64,000 nt of DNA from Corynebacterium freneyi (GTDB taxonomy: Bacteria > Actinomycetota > Actinomycetes > Mycobacteriales > Mycobacteriaceae): assembly GCF_030408835.1 (NCBI RefSeq), contig NZ_CP047357.1, forward strand, positions 372,001 through 436,000, read 5' to 3'. Below are positions 25,001 to 35,500 of this stretch, in pieces (positions within the stretch are counted from its first letter, which is position 1; each line of letters starts with the position of its first letter). The position numbers were made by a program, and so were the translations under genes. The notes below the pieces were generated by a model. It was not told the DNA's origin. It saw only the letters and a list, made by a program, of their open reading frames with translations, and did no database searches.

Positions 25001-28000
25001 GCCGGGGCGGAGGCGAGCCGGCGGCGCTCGTCGTATGCGTGACCCCGGGGCCCGGGCAACGGGATATCGACCCCTCGGGGTGGCTGCCGGATCTCCGGCG
25101 GCTGAGCACCGCGTGGCTGACCGGTTCCGCGGACGCGGTGTCGGGGTGGGCGTCGGTCGACGCGGGACGACCGCAGCCGGGTGCCGCGGACGTGCTCCTG
25201 GTCGTCGGCGCCACCCCCGCCGCGGTGTGGGCCGAGACGAGCCGGCTTCTGCCGGGGATGCCGCCCCACCCGGACGGGAGGTTGGTCCGGCGCGACCCCG
25301 GCACCGGTCCCCGGGACGTCGCCCGATTGCCGGTTTCCGACGGCACCCGGGCGGACGCCCTGCGGAAACGCCTCGCGCGCGCGGCGCGCGGCGACGCCCC
25401 CGCGCAGAGTCCCGCGGTGGACTCCGTCGAGGCAACGGACGGCGCGGAACCGTCATGGGCGACGGTCGTCGACTCCCAGTGGGGACTCGACGGCGTCCCC
25501 GGGACGGTGCTGCACGCGACGTTCGGCCCCGCGGCGGGGGTGCCGATGGCCATCCGGAGGGACACCCACCACCAGTGGGTCATCGACTACGCCACCCGGT
25601 ATTTCACCGCCGAACAAGCGCTGCAGTGGGTGGAGCCGCTGATGACAGGGAACGAATGCCGTCCGTCGGCCCGGGGGATGGCGGAGCAGGTCCGGGAGGC
25701 CCTCCAATCGGAGGAGGGCCGCATCCTGCTCGCCGACGACGACGCCCGCCTGACCCCGGCGGAGGTGGACCGGGCCACCGCCTCCCTGGCCGCGCGGTTG
25801 CGCGCCGAGGGGGTCCGGCCGGGCGACCCGGTCCTGGTCCACGTGCGGCGCGGGGCCGGCGCCGTCATCGCGTGCATCGCGCTGCTGCGCGCCGGCGCGG
25901 TCTACGTGCCGGTCGACGCCGCGTTGCCGCCGCGGCGCGCGAACCTCATCCGGCGGCTGAGCGGCGCACGGGTCATCGTCGGCGAACCGATCGGGGATGC
26001 GGAACCGGTGGACGCCGGGGCGCCCGCCGGGGGCGGGCCGCGGGACACCCCCGTCATCCCCCTCGATCCGGAGGAGTGGGATGCGCGGGACGGGCGGGCC
26101 GAAACAGCCGCGCCAACCCGGCCCGGCGACGGCGGCTGGCACCGGTGGAGACCGGACGAATGCCCGTACCTCCTGTTCACGTCCGGGTCGACCGGCGCGC
26201 CGAAGGGCGTGGCGATGTCGTACCGCTGCATCGACGCCCTGGTCGCCCGGCACCGCGAACGCCCCCGCAGGCTGCCGCGCCCGCGGGTCGCGCAGTTCGC
26301 GTCGACGGGGTTCGACGTGTCCTACCAGGAGATCATGTGCACCCTCGCGGAAGGCGGCGAAATCCGGGTTGTCCCGGAACCCGTGCGCCGGGATGCCGCG
26401 GCGCTGTGCGCGTGGATCATCGCCAACCGGGTGGACACGCTCTACAGCCCGGCGGTGATGCTGCGGGAACTCGCCGCCGCCGCGACCGCGGAGGGGAGTT
26501 CCCCGTTCACCCTCCGGAGGCTCATCCACGCGGGCGAGCCGCTGCTCGCCAACGACGATCTGACCGCGATGCTCCGCGCGCTCCCGGGAATCGTGGTGCA
26601 CAACCAGTACGGGCCCACCGAAACGCACGTGGTCACGGAGAACGTGCTGGACGCCGCCCGGATCGAACCCGGGCCGGTCGGGCTCGGCCGCGCCCTCGGC
26701 GAGGGCTGGGTGACCGTGCTCGACGAGCGGCTGCGCCCGGTCGCGCCGGGTGAGATGGGGGAGCTGCACGTCCGGTCGCCCCACCACGCACTCGGGTATT
26801 GGGGCGACGCCGTCCGCACGGCGCTGGCGTTCATCCCCGATCCGGCGGTCCCCGGCGGACGCCTGTACCGCACGGGCGACCTGGTGCGGGCGGACGCGGA
26901 CGGGGCGATCACGTTCGTCGGCCGGGCCGACGACCAGGTGAAGATCCGGGGCCACCGCGTCGAACCGGGCGAGGTCAGCGCCGCCATCGACGGTATCCCG
27001 GGCGTGCGCCAGGTGGTGACGGTCGCGTGCGGCGGGGCCCCGGGCGAGGACGCGTGGCTGCGCGCCCGGGTGGAGGCGGCGCCGACGGTGACGGAGGAAT
27101 CGATCCGCGCCCACCTCGTCGACCGGCTGCCCGGGTACGCCGTACCGCGCGAGATCGTCGTCGCCGGCTCCCTGCCGCGCACGGACAGCGGAAAACTCAG
27201 CCGCACCGCGGACGTCGGGCACCGGATCCCCGGCCGGCGGCCCGGCGCGGGTGCGCCGGGCGCGGTCGACGAGTCGCCGGTGCGCGCCGCCTGGGCCGAG
27301 GCTCTGGACTGCGATCCGCGGGATCCCCGGGATTTCGTGTCGTTGGGCGGGGATTCCCTGACCGCGATGCGGCTGGCGCGTCGCCTCCGGCTCATCACGG
27401 GCTGGGAGGTGGGCGTCGCCGACGTGTTGGGCGGCACCGCCGACGAGTTGGCGCGACTGCTGGACGGCGAGCGCGGCGGAGCCAGCGGGTGCGGCGGGTG
27501 CGGAGACACCGCCGAATCGTTCCCGATTCTCCCTGCCCAGGGGGATCCCCACGCCCCGTTCGCGCTGCTGGATCAGCAGCAGGCCTACCTCATCGGCCGG
27601 GACGGAGATCTCGGTGGCGGCGAAGTGTCGTGCCACCTGTACCTGGAGTACACCGGCCGACGGTCCGACGTGGACGTCCCGCGCCTGATCCGGGCGCTGC
27701 ATCAGGTGCTGGCGCGGCACCCGATGTGCGCCGCGGCCATCGACCCCGGGACGGGCATGCAGAGGCTGACGCCCGGGGCGCCGCACCTCGAGGTGCCGAT
27801 CGTCGACGCCGGCGACGCGGCGGCCGAGGCCGCGCGGATCCGCCGGCGGATGGCCGTGTCGGTCCGCGATCCGCTCCGGCCCCCGCTGCTGGAGGTCGTC
27901 GTGGTCCGGGACGATTCCGAGGTGCGGACGTGCGTGGACGTCGACGCGCTCATCGCCGACGCCCGCAGCATCCACCTCCTCCTCGGGGAATGGGACGAGG

Positions 28001-30873
28001 CCTACGCGACCGGCCGCATCGCGGGGCCACCGCCGCGGACCACGTTCCGCGACTACGTGGAGTCCCATCGGCGGTGGCTCGACGGGGCGGGGGAGGAGGC
28101 CCGCGCCGCCGACCGCGCCTACTGGTCGACGGCCGTGGCCGATCTTCCCCCGCCACCCCAGTTGCCCCGGGAATCGGGCGCCGGCGACGCGGGGATGTTC
28201 CGGCACCGGCGGCACGACCTCCCCGCCGACATGTGGGCACGGGTGGCGCGGCATGCGCGGGAGCGGGGGCTGACGCCGTCGACGGTGCTGCTGGCCGCCT
28301 ACTCCTGCGCGTTGGCGAACTGGTCCGCCCACCGCCGGTTCACGCTGAACGTCCCCCGTTTCGGGCGGGCCGGCGAGGCCCCCGATCTCGACGCGATCGT
28401 CGGCGAATTCGCCTCGTTCACGCTGCTCGACGCGGACCTCCGGGACGACGCCTCCTTCCACGCCATCGCGCGGCGCCTCCAGCGGAGGCTGCACCGCGAT
28501 CTGTCGCACACCTCCGTCTCGGGCATGGAGGTCGTCCGCGAGTTGTTCCGCCAGCGGGGCACGTCGGATGAACCCGTCGCCCCGGTGGTGTTCACCAGCG
28601 AGCTCGGCATCGGCGGCGATCTGTCGTCGCTCGCCGGCGGCGCCATGTCCCAGGAATGGGCGATCAGCCAGACCCCGCAGGTCGCTCTCGATCTCCAGGT
28701 CGCCGACCACGGGGAGTCGGTCGCCCTCCGCTTCGACGTCCTCGACGCGGCCATCCCGGACGACGTCGTCGACGGAATCTGGGGGAACCTGCTGGATCAG
28801 GTCCATCGGCTTGCCGACGCCGCGGCGTGGCTGTCCCCGCCCGCCCCCGCGGCGCGGGCCCGTGCGCTCCGCGACCGCGGGGACGCGGGCCCGCCGGAGC
28901 GGTGCGCCGAACCCCTCACCGCCTGGATCGACCGGCGTGCCGACGGGGACGACCCGTGGTGCATCGCCGGCGACGGCGCCGTCACCTACCGGCAACTGGC
29001 GGGCCGGGTGTCCGCGGGGATCCGGGGGCTGGCCGGGAGGGGCGTCGCGGACGGGGCCCCTGTCGCCGTCGCGGTGGCCGATCGGTGCGAGGCGGTGATC
29101 GCCTCGCTGACGGTGAGCCACGGCGGTTGGTGCGTCGTCCCGCTGGATCCGTCGTCGCCGCCGGCGCGAATCCGGGAACTCGTCGACCTGGCCGGGGCGA
29201 CGCTGCTCATCACCGACCGGGGCGATTGCGCCGACGCCGCACCGGTCGTCGTCACGCCGCGGGAAATCGCCCGCGCCGGCGGCGCCCCCGCCGCGGCGAC
29301 CCCGGCGACGCGGTCGGCGGGCGAATGCGCCGCGATCCTCTTCACCGGCGGATCGACGGGGCGCCCCAAAGGCGTCCGGGTGCCGCGGGAAGGCCTCGAG
29401 GCCTGCGTGGCCGCCACCGTCGCGATGTGCGGCCTCCGCGCCGGCGACCGTTCGCTGCTGCTCGCGCAGCCCCACCACGACATGTCCATCCTGGACGTGT
29501 ACGTGATGGGCGCAGTCGGCGGCGCCGTCATCGCCCCGGCCGATCCGGACGGGGCCGAATGGGCGACCCTGGCCGAGCGGCACGGCGCGACCGTCGTCTG
29601 CGCGGTGCCGGCGGCCGTCGACCTGCTGACCGAAGGGGCGCGGGCCACCGGGGCCGCGCTCGCCGACTTGAGGATCGTGCTCACCGGCGGCGATTGGGTG
29701 GCGCCGGAGCTCGTCCGCCGGGTCCGCGACCACGCGCCCGACGCCCGAATCTGGAGCATCGGCGGGCCGACGGAGACCACCGGGTGGAACATCGCCCACC
29801 GCATCACCGGGGACATCACCCCGCCCGGATGGACGAGCGTGCCCTACGGTCGCCCCCTGCCCGGGGCGCACTACCGCATCGTCGACGAACGGGGGCACGA
29901 CCGCCCCGCCGGAGTCGAGGGCGAACTCACCGTCACCGGCCCCGGCGTGATGCTCGGGTACCTCGGGCAACCCGGGGGTTCCGGGTTTTCCGCGGACTCC
30001 GCGAACTCCGCGAACTCCGTGGACTCCATGGAACGCGCGTGGGAGTGGGCGTCGCGCACCTACGCCACTGGCGACCGTGGGGCCTGGCGACCGCCGGGGC
30101 TCGTCGAATTCCGCGGACGCGCAGACCGGCAAGTGGAAATCCGCGGCCACCGCGTCGAACCCGCCGAAACCGAGGCCCGCATGCGCGAAATCCCCGGGGT
30201 GTCCGCCGCCGCGGTCGTGCCGCTTCCCGGCGGGTCCGGCGTCCGCGGACTGGGCGCCGCCTACGCGGGGTCCGCCCGCGAACACGACGTGCTGGATGCG
30301 CTGCGGGAGGTATTGCCGCCGTATTCGGTGCCCGGGCACCTGCTCCGGGTGGACGCCGTGCCCGTGACCCCCAGCGGGAAGACCGATCGCCGCATGGTGC
30401 ACCGCCTGCTCGTCGAACGCGCCGTCGCGGCGCACGCCACGGCATCATCCGCCCCCGCGGGCCCCGGATCGGCGCATGCGGGCCCCGGCGCCGACCCCCT
30501 CGCGCTGCTCATCGCCGACATCTGGGCGGAATCATCCCGGGTGGACGCCATGGATCCCCAGGTCCCCTTCCTGCGGGCCGGCGGTGATTCGTTGGGCGCG
30601 CTGCGCGCGGTCACCGCCATGCGGGAGATCTTCGACCCCGGAATCCCGGTGACGATCCGGACCCTGCTGCACGGAGCCACCGCCGCGGACTGCGCGGCGG
30701 CGCTGCGCGCGACCCCCGATGGCCCCGAGTTCGAGTCGCTGGCCTCCGACTACATGGGGGCCGGCGCGGACGCCACCGGCCCCGACCCGAACCCGGGCAC
30801 CGCCCCGAACACCGGGATGGACCCCGACACGGAAACCGACACGGACACCACGAAGGAAGCACAATTCGCATGA
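24997..30873 (+). CDS. Non-ribosomal peptide synthetase 2: A-PCP-Cy-A-PCP (starter and heterocyclisation)
   Basis: A 1958-residue NRPS. The first 200 residues match no complete domain; part looks like a condensation-domain remnant. A1 follows (LLFTSGSTGAPKG from 392; NQYGPTET at 536; RTGDLVRADADG; KLSR), then PCP1 (Ser787 in LGGDSL). Next is a cyclisation domain with the diagnostic DxxxxDxxS motif (D983-D988-S991) in place of HHxxxDG. A2 (FTGGSTGRPKG from 1449; IGGPTETTGWNI) and PCP2 (Ser1865) complete it. With no N-terminal condensation domain, A1-PCP1 looks like the loading module, and Cy-A2-PCP2 would add Ser, Thr or Cys and form an oxazoline or thiazoline, as MbtB does. A1 keeps Asp at position 235, expected for an amino acid and not an aryl acid; the hand-read code D-V-Q-Y-I-A-Q-V-V is near proline codes. 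ATGA overlaps link both neighbours. Confidence 0.88.
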   Translation: MSRGGGEPAALVVCVTPGPGQRDIDPSGWLPDLRRLSTAWLTGSADAVSGWASVDAGRPQPGAADVLLVVGATPAAVWAETSRLLPGMPPHPDGRLVRRDPGTGPRDVARLPVSDGTRADALRKRLARAARGDAPAQSPAVDSVEATDGAEPSWATVVDSQWGLDGVPGTVLHATFGPAAGVPMAIRRDTHHQWVIDYATRYFTAEQALQWVEPLMTGNECRPSARGMAEQVREALQSEEGRILLADDDARLTPAEVDRATASLAARLRAEGVRPGDPVLVHVRRGAGAVIACIALLRAGAVYVPVDAALPPRRANLIRRLSGARVIVGEPIGDAEPVDAGAPAGGGPRDTPVIPLDPEEWDARDGRAETAAPTRPGDGGWHRWRPDECPYLLFTSGSTGAPKGVAMSYRCIDALVARHRERPRRLPRPRVAQFASTGFDVSYQEIMCTLAEGGEIRVVPEPVRRDAAALCAWIIANRVDTLYSPAVMLRELAAAATAEGSSPFTLRRLIHAGEPLLANDDLTAMLRALPGIVVHNQYGPTETHVVTENVLDAARIEPGPVGLGRALGEGWVTVLDERLRPVAPGEMGELHVRSPHHALGYWGDAVRTALAFIPDPAVPGGRLYRTGDLVRADADGAITFVGRADDQVKIRGHRVEPGEVSAAIDGIPGVRQVVTVACGGAPGEDAWLRARVEAAPTVTEESIRAHLVDRLPGYAVPREIVVAGSLPRTDSGKLSRTADVGHRIPGRRPGAGAPGAVDESPVRAAWAEALDCDPRDPRDFVSLGGDSLTAMRLARRLRLITGWEVGVADVLGGTADELARLLDGERGGASGCGGCGDTAESFPILPAQGDPHAPFALLDQQQAYLIGRDGDLGGGEVSCHLYLEYTGRRSDVDVPRLIRALHQVLARHPMCAAAIDPGTGMQRLTPGAPHLEVPIVDAGDAAAEAARIRRRMAVSVRDPLRPPLLEVVVVRDDSEVRTCVDVDALIADARSIHLLLGEWDEAYATGRIAGPPPRTTFRDYVESHRRWLDGAGEEARAADRAYWSTAVADLPPPPQLPRESGAGDAGMFRHRRHDLPADMWARVARHARERGLTPSTVLLAAYSCALANWSAHRRFTLNVPRFGRAGEAPDLDAIVGEFASFTLLDADLRDDASFHAIARRLQRRLHRDLSHTSVSGMEVVRELFRQRGTSDEPVAPVVFTSELGIGGDLSSLAGGAMSQEWAISQTPQVALDLQVADHGESVALRFDVLDAAIPDDVVDGIWGNLLDQVHRLADAAAWLSPPAPAARARALRDRGDAGPPERCAEPLTAWIDRRADGDDPWCIAGDGAVTYRQLAGRVSAGIRGLAGRGVADGAPVAVAVADRCEAVIASLTVSHGGWCVVPLDPSSPPARIRELVDLAGATLLITDRGDCADAAPVVVTPREIARAGGAPAAATPATRSAGECAAILFTGGSTGRPKGVRVPREGLEACVAATVAMCGLRAGDRSLLLAQPHHDMSILDVYVMGAVGGAVIAPADPDGAEWATLAERHGATVVCAVPAAVDLLTEGARATGAALADLRIVLTGGDWVAPELVRRVRDHAPDARIWSIGGPTETTGWNIAHRITGDITPPGWTSVPYGRPLPGAHYRIVDERGHDRPAGVEGELTVTGPGVMLGYLGQPGGSGFSADSANSANSVDSMERAWEWASRTYATGDRGAWRPPGLVEFRGRADRQVEIRGHRVEPAETEARMREIPGVSAAAVVPLPGGSGVRGLGAAYAGSAREHDVLDALREVLPPYSVPGHLLRVDAVPVTPSGKTDRRMVHRLLVERAVAAHATASSAPAGPGSAHAGPGADPLALLIADIWAESSRVDAMDPQVPFLRAGGDSLGALRAVTAMREIFDPGIPVTIRTLLHGATAADCAAALRATPDGPEFESLASDYMGAGADATGPDPNPGTAPNTGMDPDTETDTDTTKEAQFA

Positions 30874-32267
30874 CCCACGGAAAAACCACCGACCGCATGA
30901 GCAACCGGGCAATCGCCGACCCCGCCGACCCCGCCCGCACCGGGACGACCGCCGACGAACGTCCCGCCCCCTGGTGGCTGCTGGGGCTCAGCCTCGCGTT
31001 GCTCACGTTCTTCACCGACGACTACATCATCGCCGGCATCCTGCCCGAGGTCGCCGACGGGCTGTCCGTCCCGGAAGCCGCCGCCGGCCAGCTCGTCACC
31101 GCCTTTTCGTTGACCATGGCCGTCGGCACGCCCATCGCCGCCGTCCTGCTGGCCCGGATGTCCCGCCGGATCCTGTTCCCGGCGGCATTGGCGGTGTTCG
31201 TCCTGGCGAACCTCGGCATGACTGTGACCACGGCGTTCGCGGTGGCGATGGTGCTCCGCGTCATTTCCGCGGCCGCCGCCGCGGCCGTCCTCCCGGCCAT
31301 TTTCGCCGCCGCCGCGGACCTGTCCCCGGACTCGGCGCGGGGCCGCTACCTGGCGGTGCTGTCGATGGCGGTGTCGGGCGCCGTGGCCTTCGGCGTGCCG
31401 CTCGGCGTGTGGATCGCGTCGGCCCTGAGCTGGCAGGCGACGTTCGCGGCGATGGCCGGGCTCGGGGCGGTGAGCGCCGCCGTCGTCGCCGTCACCTTCC
31501 CCGGGGCGCCCGTCCAGCCGCCGACCCCGATCCGGAAGCAGCTGGCGGTCCTCGCGCAATGGCGCATCTCGCTCGCACTCGTCGGCGGTGCCCTGTCCAT
31601 CATGGGCGCGCTGACCCTCGTGACCTACGTCGCCCCGTTCCTGTCGGAAACGCTCGGCCGCGACGACATGCGGCCCCTGGCGTTCCTGGTGTTCGGCGTG
31701 GCCGCCACGCTGGGCACCGTCGCCGGCGGGTGGTCCACGGACGCGAAAGGCCCCGATCGGACCATCGTCACGGGGCTGAGCATCTACATCGCCGTGATGG
31801 CGGCGTTCTTCGTCGCATGGTGGGCCCGGCCGGTGGGGCTCGGGTGGTTCCTTCCGCTCGTCGTCGCCTGGGGAGTGTTCACCTACTGGTCGTCGTCCGC
31901 GATCCAGGTGCGCCTCCACCAGCTCGCCGGCCCCTACACCACGCAGGCGCTGGCGATGAACAGCTCGCTGGGGGCGGTCGGCGTGGCCGCCGGCGCGGGC
32001 CTCGGCGGCGTCCTCGTGGCCGCCGCGCCGCTCGGCGCCCTGCCCATCGCCGGCGCCGCGCTGTCCCTCGCCGGTCTCTTCGTGCTCCTGCGGGCGTTCG
32101 CCGGCGTCCCCGAACCGGTCGCCGGCGAAACGGACGCGGACGAAACAAGCGCGGACGAGACCAGCGGCGACGAGTCCAGCGGCGACGAGACGAGCGCGGA
32201 CGGTGAGCCACCGAACCGGCGAGCACGCGACCCACACGTGCCCGACCGGCAAGCGACGAACGAGTAA
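30870..32267 (+). CDS. MFS transporter, candidate siderophore exporter
   Basis: A 465-residue major facilitator protein with about twelve hydrophobic segments between residues 30 and 420 (for example [22 protein letters not shown] and [17 protein letters not shown]). Between TM2 and TM3 it has a loop like that of the DHA1 drug-efflux group ([11 protein letters not shown]). Embedded in the NRPS operon (ATGA overlap with NRPS 2, then mbtH), it is most likely the exporter of the finished siderophore; no substrate can be read from the sequence. The last 45 residues are an acidic tail of repeated SxDE(T/S) units, encoded by a short direct repeat near 32130-32200. Confidence 0.8.
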   Translation: MTHGKTTDRMSNRAIADPADPARTGTTADERPAPWWLLGLSLALLTFFTDDYIIAGILPEVADGLSVPEAAAGQLVTAFSLTMAVGTPIAAVLLARMSRRILFPAALAVFVLANLGMTVTTAFAVAMVLRVISAAAAAAVLPAIFAAAADLSPDSARGRYLAVLSMAVSGAVAFGVPLGVWIASALSWQATFAAMAGLGAVSAAVVAVTFPGAPVQPPTPIRKQLAVLAQWRISLALVGGALSIMGALTLVTYVAPFLSETLGRDDMRPLAFLVFGVAATLGTVAGGWSTDAKGPDRTIVTGLSIYIAVMAAFFVAWWARPVGLGWFLPLVVAWGVFTYWSSSAIQVRLHQLAGPYTTQALAMNSSLGAVGVAAGAGLGGVLVAAAPLGALPIAGAALSLAGLFVLLRAFAGVPEPVAGETDADETSADETSGDESSGDETSADGEPPNRRARDPHVPDRQATNE

Positions 32268-32293
32268 GTGACCGACGAGAAAGAAGTGACGGA

Positions 32294-32506
32294 ATGAATC
32301 CTTTCGATGATCCCGAGGGCCGCTTCATCGTGGTCGTCAACGACCGGGGCGAATACTCGCTCTGGCCGACGTTCGCCGAGGTTCCCGACGGGTGGCGGGC
32401 GCGCAGCGGTGAGCTGAGCCGAGCTGAGGCGCTGACTTTCGTCGAGCGCGCGTGGACCGACCCGCCGGGCTCCGGCCGGCGCCCCGAAGGCGGGGACGAT
32501 GACTGA
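32294..32506 (+). CDS. mbtH: MbtH-like NRPS accessory protein
   Basis: A 70-residue protein with the MbtH family pattern: [33 protein letters not shown], including the invariant tryptophans and SLWP. MbtH proteins bind adenylation domains and are needed for their solubility or activity. The stop overlaps the start of NRPS 3 by eight bases, so the two are made together. The C-terminal ten residues ([11 protein letters not shown]) are a variable tail. Confidence 0.95.
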   Translation: MNPFDDPEGRFIVVVNDRGEYSLWPTFAEVPDGWRARSGELSRAEALTFVERAWTDPPGSGRRPEGGDDD

Positions 32507-35500
32507 CGCCCCCGAAATCCTCCGGCTGAGCCCGCTCCAAGTGGGGCTCGTCGCCTGGCACGACATCTTCGGCGGGGAAGAGGGGTACACCGTCGCCGCC
32601 GCGATGGACGTCGCCGGGCCGCTCGATCGCGGCGCCCTGAAGGAGGCGTGCGCGACGGTCGTCGGCAGGCACCCCCAGCTCTGCGCCCGGTTCCGGCGCC
32701 CGGAGGGGGCGGGCGCGGTCATGGCCGTCCCGCCGAAGCCCACCCTGACGTGGGCGGAACGGGAGGCCACTCCGGAGGACCTCGCGGCGGTCACCGACGA
32801 GTGCTGCCGCGGCGACTGGGATCTGGCGGGCGGGCGGACCCACCGGTTCGCCCTCATCACGGTCGGCCCCGACCGGCACCGCCTCGTCCTCGGGTTCCAC
32901 CATGCAGTCATCGACGCCTGGTCGTTGGGCATCGTCGCGGAGGAGATCGCCACCGCCTACGGCTTCGGCGCCCCGGCATTGCCGCCGGCCCCCGCCCTGC
33001 GGGATTACGCGGCCTGGTTGGCCACCCAATCCGGGGAAGAAGACGCGGCATGGTGGCGCGATTATTTGGCGGGCCTCCCCGGCCCCACGGCGGTCGCCCG
33101 GGGCTCGGCCGAGGTTGTGGCGGAAACCGACGCCGACGCCGCCGACGCCGCCTCCCCGGCGCCGCGGACGACCGTGCGCGACCTGACCGACGCCGAAGGC
33201 TCCGACCTGGAGGCTGCGGCCCGGCGGCTGGGCATCACCCCGGCCGCGCTCGCCATCACCGCCTGGGGCCTCGTCGTCTCCCGGATGATCGGGGAGTCCG
33301 ATTTTGTCCTCGGGGTCTCCATCGCGGGGCGGCCCGCGTCGGTCGCGGGGATCGACCGGCTCGTCGGTGCGCTCACGACGACGGTGCCCCTGCGGATCCG
33401 GCTGATCCCGGGGGAAGCCATCGGCGACGCGTGCCGCCGGGTGCACGCCGACCTCGCCGCCGTCGCGGAGCACGGCGCCCTGCCCCCGCACCTCATCGAG
33501 GAGGCGGCCGGGATCGCGGACCTGTTCGATGTGGCGGTCATCATGCACAACGTCCCCCGGCTCGACGGGCAGGCCGTGGAGCTTCCCGACGGCACCTCGT
33601 GGTCCGCGGTGGATCGCGACACCTACTCGCATTACCCGCTGGTATGCGCACCCGGCTCCGTCGGCGGCCGGTGGTACGTCGCCCTCGACGACGATCGCGG
33701 GCGACTGCCCGGGGCGTTCGACCCCGACGACGTGATCGAGCAGGTCCGGGAGGCGATCGCGTCGATCTGCGCCGACCCCGCGGGCGACTACCGCGGCCGG
33801 GGAGCCGTCCGCGAGGTCGTCGTCGCGGGCGGCGCGCAGGACGCGCACGACGCCGGCGACCCGGAACCCGGGAGGGCCGGGGGAATCGACGCGGCCGTGT
33901 GGGCCCGGGCGGCGGAAACCCCCGATGCCCTGGCGTTGTGGGCCGATGGCCGCTGGTGGACGTACTCGGAACTGGTGCGGTGGGCGCAGGGGATGGCCAC
34001 CCTCCTGCGGGAGAAGGGCATCGGGCCGGGGGACCGGGTGGCGATCCGCCTGCCCCGCCGCGCCGAATACATCGGGAGCCTGTTGGCCGTGCTGCGGGCG
34101 GGCGCCGTCGCGGTCCCCGTCGACCCGGCGGCGCCGAGCGAGCGGAGCCGACTCATCCTCCAGCGCGGCGGGGTGCGGGCCGTGATCGGGGATGGCGCCG
34201 AGGGCCGGGACGACGGAGCCCGCGATGGAGCCGAAGCCGGGGTACGGCGGATTGTCCCCGTGGCCGTATCCGACGTCGAACCGGACGAGACGGTGGGCGA
34301 GCCGAGGAACCGGGCCGCCCACGACGACCCGGCCTACGTGGTGTTCACGTCCGGTTCGACCGGGGTGCCGAAGGGGGTCGTCGCCACGCACGGCGGCATC
34401 CTCGCACTGCACCGGAACCATGCCCTGCGGATCTACGGGTCCGTGGAGCCCCGGCACGGCCGGCTCCGCGTGGCGCACGTCTGGTCTTTCGCCTTCGACG
34501 CCGCATGGCAACCGCAGCTGGCGCTTCTCTCCGGGCACGAGCTCGTGCTTCTCGACGAGGAGACGCGCCGCGACCCGGACCGCGTGGTCTCCATCCTGAG
34601 GGACCTGGAGGTCGACATGATCGACACGTCGCCCTCCATGCTGAAGCCGCTGCGCCGGGCCGGGCTCCTCGAACGCGGGGGCCTGCAGATCCTCGCGCTC
34701 GGCAGCGAGGACATTTCCCCCGACGTGTGGGACGACCTGGCCGCGTGCGAATCCGTCGCCGTGCACAACTTCTACGGCCCGACTGAAACGACGGTCGAGG
34801 TGACCTCGGCGCGCGTGACCCCGGGCAGCCGGCCGATGATCGGCGAACCCGCGATCGGCACGCGCGCCTACGTCCTCGGCGCGGATTTCTCCTCCGTCCC
34901 CGCCGGCTGGCCGGGGGAGCTCTACGTCGGCGGGCCGCAGGTCGCCCACGGGTACATGGGCGACGCGCCCTTGACCGCCGCGCATTTCGTCGCCGAACCG
35001 GGGCACCCGGGGCGGCGGATGTACCGCACGGGCGACATCGTCAGGCTGACCGACGGCGAGGGCGGCCTCACCTACCTGGGGCGCGCCGACCGGCAGGTCA
35101 AGGTCCGCGGTCACCGCATCGAACTCGGGGAAATCGAGGCCGGGCTGCGCAGGTGCGGCGGCGTCGAGGATGCCGCGGTGACCACGGTGGACGACGCACT
35201 CGGCACGCGCGTCGTCGCGGTCGTGGTCGGCGACGCCGAGCCCGGGGAAATCCGCGACCGGGCGCGGAAAATACTGCCCCGGTACCTGGTGCCGGACAGG
35301 ATCCTCGTCGTCGACGCCATCCCCCTCGACGCCAACGGGAAGACGCGGATCCGCGAGTTGGCCGCGGAACCCGGCGACGACGATCCCGGTCGGCGGGAAC
35401 CCGTGACCGTGGCACAGCGCATCGTCGCCGACGCGATCCGCTCGCTGTGCGGCATCGAATCGGTGGGGCTGGACGACGAACTGCGTGCGATGGGAATCGA

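Noticed and set aside
25453..30435. Very long open frame antisense to NRPS 2
   Set aside because: Low-complexity translation with no domain; the sense strand has full NRPS motifs throughout.
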